DNA from: Fretibacterium sp.
GTDB taxonomy: Bacteria; Synergistota; Synergistia; Synergistales; Aminobacteriaceae
Direction: 5' to 3'
Assembly: GCA_012520235.1 (NCBI GenBank)
Contig: JAAYOR010000006.1
Coordinates: 1-36,184 of the forward strand
DNA: 36,184 bases
The position numbers were made by a program, and so were the translations under genes. Under the pieces are notes generated by a model. It was not told the origin of the DNA. It saw only the letters and a program-made list of their open reading frames with translations, and searched no databases. Shown piece after piece: positions 29,141-36,184 of the stretch (its first letter is position 1; each line of letters opens with the position of its first letter).

Positions 29141-29166
29141 CCCCCGGCCATCAGGCCGGGGGTTTT
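29141..29166 (+). terminator. Intrinsic terminator after the giant protein gene
   Basis: CCCCCGGCC (29141-29149) pairs with GGCCGGGGG (29154-29162) around ATCA and is followed by four T (29163-29166), about 36 bases after the stop codon. Confidence 0.9.
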
Positions 29167-29173
29167 CTTATAT

Positions 29174-29280
29174 CATGAACCGCGAACCAACGACACGAAA
29201 AAAAAACAATGAACCACGGAAAACACGGAAGGGCACGGAAAAGGAAAAGACATACAAACTTTCGCTATTTTCGTGGTTAA
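29174..29280 (+). repeat. AACCGCGAA..ACACGAAAA-type intergenic repeat (copy 1)
   Basis: This gap contains TCATGAACCGCGAACCA, then GACACGAAAAAAAAA, then ACCACGGAAAACACGGAA, a low-complexity pattern built from 'ACACGGAAAA' units. A closely related stretch lies in inverted orientation at 31429-31540, so the pair brackets the YitT and mannose-6-phosphate isomerase genes. No coding capacity is seen. Confidence 0.6.
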
Positions 29281-29369
29281 AGAGCTTTTAATCTTTTGGC
29301 GGATGGTTTTTCAGCTGTTGCATGAACAACAGCAGTGTTATGAGGACGTTGGGGACTTTGGTACGGCCC

Positions 29370-30266
29370 TCAGGCGTGTCCCCACTTTTTGAAGCCTTCT
29401 CCGACCACTTCGGAGACGTCGGAGAAAATGACGAAGGCCGACGGGTCCAGGACCGCGATGAAGCGCTTGAGTTCCACCGCCTGGGGCCGGGGCAAAACGA
29501 CCAGCACCATGGGAAACTGACGCCCCTCATAAGCGCCCGTGGCCGGCAGAAGGGTCGCAGACCGGTCCAGAGTCTCTGTGACGAACCGGATGATTTCCTC
29601 ATGCCGCTTGCTGATGGCGAGCACCTGGGTACGGCGGTCAAAGGACCTCACGACGTTGTCAATGACCGTGGTCTCGATGTAGAGTACCAGACCGCCCATC
29701 AGGACCTGATCCAGACTGACGATGAGGAGCGAGCCGAACAGGATGACGCTGTTCAGGTAAAAGGACATACTGCCCACATCCACGCCCCAGCGCTTGCGTG
29801 CAGCCATGACAAGGACGTCCGTCCCGCCTGACGAGGCGCCCACCCGAAAGAGCAAACCAAACCCTAACCCTCCGACGAGCCCACATAAGAGGGCAGCCAG
29901 CATGGAGTTCCCGATTACAGGATACTGGAATCGCTCGAAGATGGGGACCATGACGCTGGTCAGGACGGAAGAGACCAGGGTCCAGAAGGCGAACCGCGCC
30001 GAGAGGAACCTCCAGCCCCAGAGCAGGAGGAGCGCATTCCCCAGGGTGATGACCCAGACGGGCGAGAGCCCCCAGGCGTAGTGAGTGATGAGCGCCAGGC
30101 CGGTTACCCCGGCCCCCGCAAACTGGTAGGGCAGAGTGAGGGCTACCAGGGCGAAACATACGATTGCGGTGCCCACAGTGACGCTGAAGAGGGTCTCCGC
30201 CTCGTCTCGAATCCACCGAAGGCCTACCTTGCCCCAGAACAAAAACGCTTTTTTCAGTCCCGTCAT
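29370..30266 (-). CDS. YitT family membrane protein (DUF161/DUF2179)
   Basis: A 298-aa protein with about five membrane helices in the first 215 residues: VGTAIVCFALVAL, AGAGVTGLALITHYAWGLS with the family's G-x-G-V-x-G motif, RFLSARFAFWTLVSSVLTS, NSMLAALLCGLVGGLGFGLLFRVGASSGGTD and FYLNSVILFGSLLIV. A C-terminal cytoplasmic DUF2179 domain follows (about 215-295, ending FSDVSEVVGEGFKKW). GASSGGTD is the family hallmark. Transport is suspected for the family but the substrate is unknown. GGGAAAGG precedes ATG (complement of 30264-30266). It is a single gene, divergent from the isomerase gene. Confidence 0.9.
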   Translation of the reverse strand: MTGLKKAFLFWGKVGLRWIRDEAETLFSVTVGTAIVCFALVALTLPYQFAGAGVTGLALITHYAWGLSPVWVITLGNALLLLWGWRFLSARFAFWTLVSSVLTSVMVPIFERFQYPVIGNSMLAALLCGLVGGLGFGLLFRVGASSGGTDVLVMAARKRWGVDVGSMSFYLNSVILFGSLLIVSLDQVLMGGLVLYIETTVIDNVVRSFDRRTQVLAISKRHEEIIRFVTETLDRSATLLPATGAYEGRQFPMVLVVLPRPQAVELKRFIAVLDPSAFVIFSDVSEVVGEGFKKWGHA

Positions 30267-30341
30267 ACCTTTCCCTCTATCCCCTTCGTCTTTTGTTCGT
30301 TGCCCTTCGTAAAACTCCGTCTGATAACTCCGGATGTTCCT

Positions 30342-30366
30342 TATAATAACAGGATTGCCTTATAAT
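30342..30366 (+). promoter_or_regulatory. Twin -10 boxes upstream of the isomerase gene
   Basis: Two perfect TATAAT hexamers occur in similar contexts (CCTTATAAT) at 30342-30347 and 30361-30366, 19 bases apart. Neither has a good -35 partner. Either could start the mannose-6-phosphate isomerase transcript, with leaders of about 65-90 bases. Confidence 0.5.
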
Positions 30367-30435
30367 GAAGAGAAAACCTGGGGGCCTGCGCCTCGATCTG
30401 AGGGGCATGTAGGCTTTCGAAAAGGAGGGGCTCTT

Positions 30436-31410
30436 ATGCTGCAACCGTTCAGACTGAAAGCTGTCTGTAAGGATTATCTCTGGGGCGGTCGGCGCCTCCG
30501 AGACCTTTGGGGCAAGGGGAGCGGCCTTGACGTCGTGGCCGAGAGCTGGGAGCTGTCGGCCCATCCTGCCGGGGACGGGACTATCGCGGACGGCCCCAGA
30601 TTAGGCCAGCCCTTCTCTGCCTTTGTGTCGGACCATCCGGAAGCGGTGTCGGACCGACAGAAGCGGGACGATCCCTTCCCCTTGCTGGTGAAACTCATCG
30701 ATGCCGCTAAACCTCTCTCCATCCAGGTGCACCCGGACGATGATTACGCCGCCCGGGTTGAGGGCGGCTCGGGCAAGACGGAGCTTTGGTACGTCATCGA
30801 TTGCGATCCCGGAGCGTTTCTCTACCTTGGCTTTGAGCGTCAGACCCCGCGCGAGGAGATGGAGCGGCGCATGAGGGACGGGACGCTTGTCGAGATCCTG
30901 CACCGGGAGCAAGTGCAGCCCGGCGAATGCTTTTTTATCCCCGCCGGGACGGTACACGCGATTGGCGCGGGCATCCTGATAGCTGAGGTGCAGCAGAACT
31001 CCGACCTCACCTACCGAGTGGACGACTACGGTCGTCGGGATTTTTCCGGACGCCTGAGGGAGCTCCATCTGGATAAGGCCATAGACGTGTCGCGCCCGGT
31101 CCCGGCGGACCGGGAGGCGCCGGGCGCGCGCGGGGCCGTCTCCGTGCCGGGCGGGACGCTTCAGGTCCTGGCAGAGACCCCCTTCTTCCGGGTCGGGCTG
31201 CTGGAGCTCTCAGGCGTTTGGCGGTGCGTTGCTGACGAGACCAGCTTCCTCTCCCTCCTCTGTCTGGGCGGGGCCGCAGAGTTTGTGTCAGACTCAGGGG
31301 TCTCCAGCCTGAAGGCCCTGCGTGGCTCCTCGATCTTCGTGCCTGCGACGACCGGGCCCTTCTCCCTCTCCGGGCAGGGGAAATTCCTTATCTCGTCGCT
31401 GGGGAGATAA
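30436..31410 (+). CDS. manA: Class I mannose-6-phosphate isomerase
   Basis: A 324-aa cupin enzyme that interconverts mannose-6-phosphate and fructose-6-phosphate, feeding GDP-mannose and glycan synthesis or mannose use. Zn ligands Gln97 and His99 (IQVHPDD), Glu116 (KTELWYV) and His174 (AGTVHAIG) are all present, as is the catalytic-site RVDDYGR stretch (about 196-202). The length matches the short Firmicutes-type form. ATG 30436 follows AAAGGAGGGG with good spacing; the in-frame ATG at 30334 precedes the promoter boxes and is not used. Monocistronic by position; no clear terminator follows except the repeat-rich gap. Confidence 0.93.
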   Translation: MLQPFRLKAVCKDYLWGGRRLRDLWGKGSGLDVVAESWELSAHPAGDGTIADGPRLGQPFSAFVSDHPEAVSDRQKRDDPFPLLVKLIDAAKPLSIQVHPDDDYAARVEGGSGKTELWYVIDCDPGAFLYLGFERQTPREEMERRMRDGTLVEILHREQVQPGECFFIPAGTVHAIGAGILIAEVQQNSDLTYRVDDYGRRDFSGRLRELHLDKAIDVSRPVPADREAPGARGAVSVPGGTLQVLAETPFFRVGLLELSGVWRCVADETSFLSLLCLGGAAEFVSDSGVSSLKALRGSSIFVPATTGPFSLSGQGKFLISSLGR

Positions 31411-31428
31411 CTCAAACCTCACAGAATT

Positions 31429-31540
31429 AACCGCGAAAACGCGAAAATCACGAAAGCATGCATGGCCTGCTTTTCGTTTTTTTGTTCTTTCTGTGTTTTC
31501 CGTGTTTTTTTCGTGTCTTTCGCGTGGTTCGCGGTTTATG
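31429..31540 (-). repeat. AACCGCGAA..ACACGAAAA-type intergenic repeat (copy 2, inverted)
   Basis: The gap starts with AACCGCGAA (31429-31437) and ends with its complement TTCGCGGTT (31528-31536). The right part, read on the minus strand, closely follows the copy at 29174: AAACCGCGAACCACGCG, GACACGAAAAAAACACGG, AAAACACAG. The interior has a GCATGCATGGC stretch. It could fold into a long imperfect hairpin. Similar A-rich 'acacgaaaa' spacers are scattered elements in some genomes; origin unknown. Confidence 0.6.
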
Positions 31541-31563
31541 ATCAGCCTTTAGGAGGTTTTTTC

Positions 31564-32775
31564 ATGCCCCTTTATCAACAACTGCCCTGTTCCCGCATGA
31601 AGGACGCCATGGCGCCCGGAGGGATTCGCGAGATAGCGACGCGCGCCCAGGAGCTGGAGGCTCTGGGCCGGAACATCGTCCATCTGGAGATAGGACGGCC
31701 TGACTACGATTCCCCGCTCTCTGCCAAAAAGGCAGCCTTTGAGGCTCTGTCACAGGGCCGGGTGCATTACACGGAGAATGCAGGGGTCCCGGAGCTGCGG
31801 CACGCCATCGCCGGGGACCGGAAACGGACCTACGGCCAGGACGTGGACGGGGACTCCGAGGTGATCGTCACGGCCGGTGCCACGGAGGCGCTGACCACGA
31901 GCTTCCTGACCCTGCTAGAGCCGGGCGACGAGGTCCTGATCCCGACTCCGTTCTTCCCCGCCTATTCCGTTCAGGTGGCCCTGGCCGGGGGCGTGGTCCG
32001 GGAGGTCCCCTGCCACTTCGAGGAGGGGTTTCAACTCAACCCGGAGCGACTGAAGGCGGCGGTGACGCCTCGGACAAAGATGATCCTTGTCAACAGCCCC
32101 AACAACCCGACCGGGGTCGTCCTGAGCCGCTCCGAGCTTCAGGCCGTGGCAGATCTGGCGCAGCGTCACGACCTGTGGGTGATCAGTGACGAATGTTATG
32201 AAAAATTTCTCTACGGCGGAAAGCCGCTCTCCCTCTCCTGCCTGGAGGGGATGCGCGACCGGACCATTGTCGTCAGCGCGGCGTCCAAGACCTTTTCTAT
32301 GACGGGCTGGCGGGTGGGCTGGCTGATCCTGCCCTCACGCCTGAAGCCCTATGCCAACAAATGCCATCAGCACCTGACCACCTGCGTCACCTCCTTTGCC
32401 CAGTACGGGGTGGCAGAGGCGCTGAGGTCTGCGGAGACCGACGTCCGCCGGATGATCGAAGGCTATCGGGAGCGGCGCGACGTTTTTTTGGAGGCGCTGT
32501 CCCGTGTCGAGGGGTTTGAGATTTACCCGCCTGCCGGAGCGTTTTACGTCTTCGCCTCCGTGGAGCGGCTCACCTCCCGGCTGAACAGGACGACCCTGGA
32601 GCTGGCCTCCTGGCTGCTGGAGGAGGCGGGGGTCGCGACGGTGCCGGGCGACCCGTTCCGAGCCTCGGGCGATTTCCTGCGTCTGGCCTTCTGCCGTCCG
32701 GTCGAGGAGCTGAGGACGGCTGCGGCCCGGCTGGAGACGGCGACCCGGGGCCTGCTGGAGAACGGGAGCCTATGA
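31564..32775 (+). CDS. PLP-dependent aminotransferase, class I/II
   Basis: A 403-aa fold-type I aminotransferase. PLP-binding residues are visible: AGATEAL (about 104-110), NSPNNPTG with Asn181, SDE with Asp209, Tyr212, Schiff-base Lys242 in SAASKTFSMTGWR, and Arg250. A C-terminal FLRLAF supplies the carboxylate-binding Arg. It belongs to the aspartate/aromatic/alanine-type subgroup; the exact amino acid cannot be read off. ATG 31564 is seven bases after AGGAGG; the frame is open to 31462 through the repeat but without a ribosome site. In an amino-acid fermenter it may serve catabolic transamination. Confidence 0.93.
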   Translation: MPLYQQLPCSRMKDAMAPGGIREIATRAQELEALGRNIVHLEIGRPDYDSPLSAKKAAFEALSQGRVHYTENAGVPELRHAIAGDRKRTYGQDVDGDSEVIVTAGATEALTTSFLTLLEPGDEVLIPTPFFPAYSVQVALAGGVVREVPCHFEEGFQLNPERLKAAVTPRTKMILVNSPNNPTGVVLSRSELQAVADLAQRHDLWVISDECYEKFLYGGKPLSLSCLEGMRDRTIVVSAASKTFSMTGWRVGWLILPSRLKPYANKCHQHLTTCVTSFAQYGVAEALRSAETDVRRMIEGYRERRDVFLEALSRVEGFEIYPPAGAFYVFASVERLTSRLNRTTLELASWLLEEAGVATVPGDPFRASGDFLRLAFCRPVEELRTAAARLETATRGLLENGSL

Positions 32776-32881
32776 AAAAGAGGCCCTGACCTGGGGCTCT
32801 GCGGGCCCTCTGAGGCGGGTCCCTGAGCTGAGGGGAGATCAGGGGCTGTCTGTGACGGAGAAGGAAAAAGGAGAGCCTGGT

Positions 32882-33829
32882 ATGGGCATGACTATGGATA
32901 GAGACAGACAGAAGCAGAAAAAAGTATCGCGGGTCCTCTGGGCTGTGCTGCTCCTCAACCTCCTGGTCTCGGCGGTGAAGATAGTCGTCGGGCTCGCGAC
33001 CCATCTGCAGGCTGTCCTGGCGGATGGGTATCACTCGATCTCGGACGGTTTTTCCAACGTTATAGGGCTTATAGGGATTCGTTTTGCCGGTAAGCCCATA
33101 GATGAGGACCACGCCTACGGACACTCCCGTTACGAGACGCTGGCCGGGCTGGGGATCGTGGCGCTGCTGGTCTACCTGGGCATCAGCATCACGGTTCAGA
33201 GCCTCCGCAACTTCTCCATCCCTTCGTTTTCTCTGCCCTCGACCGCTGAGCTCGTTGCGTTGGTAGCCACTCTTTGCGTCAACGTGGTGGTGGCCCTCCT
33301 GGAGCACCGGGCCGGGGTGGCCTTGAACTCGACCATCCTGAAGTCCGACGCGCATCATACCTTCTCGGACATCTACGTGACCTGCGGCGTCCTGTTCTCG
33401 GTGCTGAGCATCCGTTTTTTCAACGCGCCCGTGTGGCTGGACTCGGTGGTCTCACTGGTGGTGGCGCTCTTTATCTTCAAGGCTGCCTATCAGATATTCA
33501 GGGACGCGGCGGACGAGCTGACCGACCGCATCGCGGTGGACCCGGATCTGGTGGAGCGGATAGTCCGGAAGGACCAGAGGGTTCGGGGTGTGCATAAGGT
33601 ACGCTCCCGCCGGTCAGGGGAATTCGTGTTCCTTGACTTCCACGTGCAGTGTGACCCTGCGATGCGACTGGATGAGGTGCACTCTCTGTCGCACCGGCTG
33701 GATGCTATGCTCAACGAGGAGCTGGGGAGCCCGGTCAGCAGCGTCATCCATGTGGAACCCTGGCTCGGGGAGGCTCAGGGTTGCGTGGCGGACGAGAACA
33801 AGAGAGAGAAAAAAACGGAGAAAAAATGA
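32882..33829 (+). CDS. Cation diffusion facilitator family metal exporter
   Basis: A 315-aa CDF transporter exporting divalent metal (Zn, Fe, Co or Mn) by proton antiport. Six membrane helices are predicted. The metal site is formed by DGYHSISD (helix 2, about 48-55) and DAHHTFSD (helix 5, about 156-163), the H-x-x-x-D pair typical of zinc/iron/cobalt members. A C-terminal cytoplasmic domain (about 210-300) contains DFHVQCDPAMRLDEVHSLSHRL. The tail is Lys/Glu-rich. ATG 32882 follows AAAAAGGAGAG by eight bases; GTG 32852 upstream is unlikely. The gap after the aminotransferase (32776-32881) has only GC-rich hairpin-like sequence. With the ATPase downstream it may form a metal/ion homeostasis pair. 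Confidence 0.92.
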   Translation: MGMTMDRDRQKQKKVSRVLWAVLLLNLLVSAVKIVVGLATHLQAVLADGYHSISDGFSNVIGLIGIRFAGKPIDEDHAYGHSRYETLAGLGIVALLVYLGISITVQSLRNFSIPSFSLPSTAELVALVATLCVNVVVALLEHRAGVALNSTILKSDAHHTFSDIYVTCGVLFSVLSIRFFNAPVWLDSVVSLVVALFIFKAAYQIFRDAADELTDRIAVDPDLVERIVRKDQRVRGVHKVRSRRSGEFVFLDFHVQCDPAMRLDEVHSLSHRLDAMLNEELGSPVSSVIHVEPWLGEAQGCVADENKREKKTEKK

Positions 33830-33888
33830 CGGAACGCTGACTGGATCAGTGGTTTTCAGACATTTAAGCCAAAGGAGTCTGCGTGTGC

Positions 33889-36184
33889 ATGTATTTCGAT
33901 CAAACTAAGGAAGCGGTGCTTGAGTCCCTGGGGACGGACGAACGTAAAGGGTTGAGCCGAGAGGAGGCTGCAGAGCGTCTGAGCCGACATGGTCCCAACA
34001 AGTTGAAGGAGGAGCCGCGAAAGAGCCTTCTCGCGATGTTCATCGCTCAGCTCAACGAGCCGCTGGTCCTTATCCTGCTGGTGGCGGCCTTGGTCTCTGC
34101 CTTGGTGGGCGAGGTCAGCGATGCCGTCATCATCGGGCTGGTGGTGCTTCTGAACGCTGTCATTGGGGTTTCTCAGGAATCCAAGGCCGAGAAGTCCATG
34201 GAGGCCCTGAAAAAGCTTTCAACCCCTCGGGCCTACGTCCTGCGGGGTGGGGAGACGGTGGAGACGGACTCCGAGGAGCTGGTCCCGGGCGATGTCGTTG
34301 TGCTGGACGCGGGGCGTTTCATTCCCTGTGACCTGAGGCTCCTTGAGACCGCATCCCTCCGGGTGGACGAGTCGGCCCTCACGGGCGAGTCCGTACCGGT
34401 CGAGAAGGACGCGACATTGGTCTGCGAGCCGGATATGCCTCTGGGTGACCGGCGAAACATGGTCTTTTCCTCGACTCTCGTCGTGGCCGGCCGCGGCCGG
34501 GGCGTGGTTGTGGGGACGGGCATGGACACGGAAATAGGCCGTATCGCCGGGATGCTGGGGGAGAAGGAGGAGAAGACCCCGCTTCAAAAGAAGTTGGCCG
34601 AGACAGGCAAGGTGCTGACCCTCGTCGCTCTGGGTGTGTGTGCCGTGATGTTCGTCGTCGGGGCCCTTCAGGGCCGGCCCCTTTTTGAGATGTTTATGAC
34701 GGCCATCTCTTTGGCTGTGGCAGCCATCCCTGAGGGGATGCCCGCCATCGTCTCAATCGTGCTGGCTCTGGGCGTGCAGCGGATGGCCCGCAAGAACGCG
34801 ATCATCCGCAAACTTCCCTCGGTGGAGACCCTCGGGGCCGTCAATGTCATCTGTTCGGATAAGACCGGGACTCTGACCCAGAACAAGATGACGGTCATGA
34901 AGTTCTACGTCGACAGAAAAATTATCCCGGCGTCGGAGCTCGACGTCCGAGACTGGACAGGGCTTCTTCTGATGGAAGCCCTGATGCTCTGCAACGACGC
35001 GACGTCCGATGGGGAGACGGGTACGGGCGACCCCACGGAGATAGCCCTTATAGACGCCGGGCTCAGGCACGGGCTGGATGCGGAGGCCCTGAACATCGAA
35101 CACCGCCGCGTGGACGAGCTTCCCTTCGACTCCGATCGCAAGCTCATGAGCACAGTCAACGTCTATGGCGACACCTTTTACGTCATGACCAAGGGCGCGG
35201 CGGACGCTCTCCTGGAGCGCTCGACCCACATCATGATCGAGGGGCGGCCCCGGCCCTTGTCCGCAGAACTGCGGCAGGAGGTGCTTGCTGCTGCCGAGGC
35301 GATGTCCGACGACGCGCTGCGCGTCCTGGGCGTCGCCTGGAAGAAGCTGGGCTCCGAACCTTTGGAGGAGACGGAGCTGACGTTCCTGGGATTGGTCGCG
35401 ATGATCGACCCCCCGCGGCTTGTGGTGCGGGACTCCATTGATATCTGTAAGAAGGCCGGGATCGCCACGGTGATGATCACGGGCGACCACCGCCAGACGG
35501 CTCTGGCCATAGCCCGGGATCTGGGCATCGCCGAGACGGAGGAGGAGACGGCGACGGGCGCTGAGCTTGACGCGATGGACGAGACCGAGCTGATCCGGAG
35601 GTCCGGCTCGCTGCGCGTCTACTCCCGAGTCTCCCCGGAGCACAAGGTGCGCATCGTCAAGGCACTCAAGGTGGCTGGCAACGTGGTCTCCATGACGGGC
35701 GACGGAGTCAACGACGCTCCGTCCCTCAAGGCGGCGGACATCGGGGTGGCGATGGGCATCACGGGGACGGACGTCGCCAAGGGCGCGTCCGACATGGTTC
35801 TGACAGACGACAACTTCTCGACCATCGTCGCGGCGGTGGAGGAGGGCCGCAACATCTTCGTCAACATCAAAAAATCCATCCTGTTCCTGATCTCCTGCAA
35901 TCTGGGGGAGATCGCAGCCCTCTTTGCCGCCGTGCTGCTGGGTTGGCCCGCACCCTTGCTGCCCATCCATCTTCTGTGGGTCAATCTGATTACGGACACC
36001 TTTCCGGCCCTGTCCCTGGGCGTTGACCCCGGAGACCCGGATGTAATGAACCTTCCCCCCAGGCGTGCGGACGAGAGCCTGTTCCATGGGAGCGTGTGGT
36101 TTCTCATACGTAACGGGCTCATCATCGGTCTTTTGACGATCGCTGCCTTTCTCATCGGGCTCATGTACTACTCGCATGTCTACG
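33889..36184 (+). CDS. P-type Ca2+/cation-transporting ATPase (PMCA/SERCA-like), cut by window end
   Basis: At least 765 residues of a P2-type cation ATPase. An N-terminal cation-transporter domain ([18 protein letters not shown]) is followed by helices 1-2, actuator TGES (165-168), helix 4 PEGMPAIV, and the phosphorylation site DKTGTLTQN with Asp324. The nucleotide domain includes [11 protein letters not shown], and the hinge TGDGVNDAP starts at about 603. Later come NLGEIAALF and the [15 protein letters not shown] helix-6 motif with Asn and Asp for cation binding. Helix-4 PEGMPA and helix-6 N..TD favour Ca2+ transport. Start: ATG 33889, or GTG 33883, which is better spaced from AAAGGAG (33871-33877). 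The frame is open to the last base, so helices 8-10 and the stop are outside. Confidence 0.93.
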   Translation, partial: MYFDQTKEAVLESLGTDERKGLSREEAAERLSRHGPNKLKEEPRKSLLAMFIAQLNEPLVLILLVAALVSALVGEVSDAVIIGLVVLLNAVIGVSQESKAEKSMEALKKLSTPRAYVLRGGETVETDSEELVPGDVVVLDAGRFIPCDLRLLETASLRVDESALTGESVPVEKDATLVCEPDMPLGDRRNMVFSSTLVVAGRGRGVVVGTGMDTEIGRIAGMLGEKEEKTPLQKKLAETGKVLTLVALGVCAVMFVVGALQGRPLFEMFMTAISLAVAAIPEGMPAIVSIVLALGVQRMARKNAIIRKLPSVETLGAVNVICSDKTGTLTQNKMTVMKFYVDRKIIPASELDVRDWTGLLLMEALMLCNDATSDGETGTGDPTEIALIDAGLRHGLDAEALNIEHRRVDELPFDSDRKLMSTVNVYGDTFYVMTKGAADALLERSTHIMIEGRPRPLSAELRQEVLAAAEAMSDDALRVLGVAWKKLGSEPLEETELTFLGLVAMIDPPRLVVRDSIDICKKAGIATVMITGDHRQTALAIARDLGIAETEEETATGAELDAMDETELIRRSGSLRVYSRVSPEHKVRIVKALKVAGNVVSMTGDGVNDAPSLKAADIGVAMGITGTDVAKGASDMVLTDDNFSTIVAAVEEGRNIFVNIKKSILFLISCNLGEIAALFAAVLLGWPAPLLPIHLLWVNLITDTFPALSLGVDPGDPDVMNLPPRRADESLFHGSVWFLIRNGLIIGLLTIAAFLIGLMYYSHVY

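Noticed and set aside
34753-36177. A 474-residue minus-strand frame
   Set aside because: It is the shadow of the P-type ATPase gene, whose catalytic motifs are intact on the plus strand.

Overview
The window looks like chromosome of a GC-rich, amino-acid-fermenting anaerobe of the phylum Synergistota. The best marker is the giant exported protein at 25262-29104. It ends in a Gly-rich linker, a Cys, a hydrophobic helix and an Arg/Lys tail, the layout of the Synerg-CTERM sorting tail known from that phylum. Peptidase, gamma-glutamyl, selenium and cobalt functions fit. No rRNA, phage, CRISPR array or plasmid backbone was seen. A genus-level guess (an oral Fretibacterium-like lineage) is inference only.

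Layout. 1-3.6 kb: two tandem secreted gamma-glutamyltransferases. 3.8-4.2 kb: tRNA-Lys and tRNA-Glu. 4.5-8.4 kb: a cobalamin riboswitch with a terminator, then a five-gene cobalt ECF importer (DUF4198/NikK-like, NikL-like, CbiM, CbiQ, CbiO). 8.5-9.4 kb: an orphan encapsulated-ferritin-type protein and a GNAT fragment. 9.4-11.1 kb: a structured leader, a YedE-type selenium/sulfur membrane protein and a TusA/YedF-like carrier. 11.3-12.8 kb: a cyclase-family hydrolase and, convergent, an exported rhodanese. 12.8-13.7 kb: a long non-coding stretch full of hairpins. It includes a strong promoter and a 28-codon frame whose sixth codon is UGA followed at once by a SECIS-like hairpin. 13.7-17.4 kb: a tightly overlapping operon of two TVP38/DedA-like membrane proteins, a CCG-domain Fe-S protein and the two 'rSAM/selenodomain-associated' transferases. 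17.4-21.0 kb: an accessory patch with decayed fragments (C69 dipeptidase, a DUF6305-like piece and an unidentified piece), a small secreted protein, an IS5-type remnant, two orphan ORFs and a non-autonomous ISL3 element. 21.0-25.0 kb: pgsB-pgsC-pgsW for poly-gamma-glutamate, then a convergent dipeptide epimerase. 25.2-29.1 kb: the giant surface protein. 29.3-36.2 kb: YitT-family membrane protein, mannose-6-phosphate isomerase, aminotransferase, CDF metal exporter and a P-type ATPase that runs off the window.

Themes. Three groups may work together. (1) Cobalt import is controlled by B12. (2) A sulfur/selenium trafficking group comprises YedE, the TusA-like carrier, rhodanese, the TVP38/Fe-S/transferase operon and a possible micro-selenoprotein leader. 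(3) A gamma-glutamyl group comprises PgsBCW for polymer synthesis/export, two gamma-glutamyltransferases that could cleave or transfer gamma-glutamyl units, and an L-Ala-D/L-Glu epimerase. The most novel-looking signals are the UGA-plus-hairpin mini-ORF at 13421, the multi-hairpin leader of the YedE gene with an attenuator-like terminator, and the shell-less ferritin. All functional calls rest on motif recognition by eye, with no database search.
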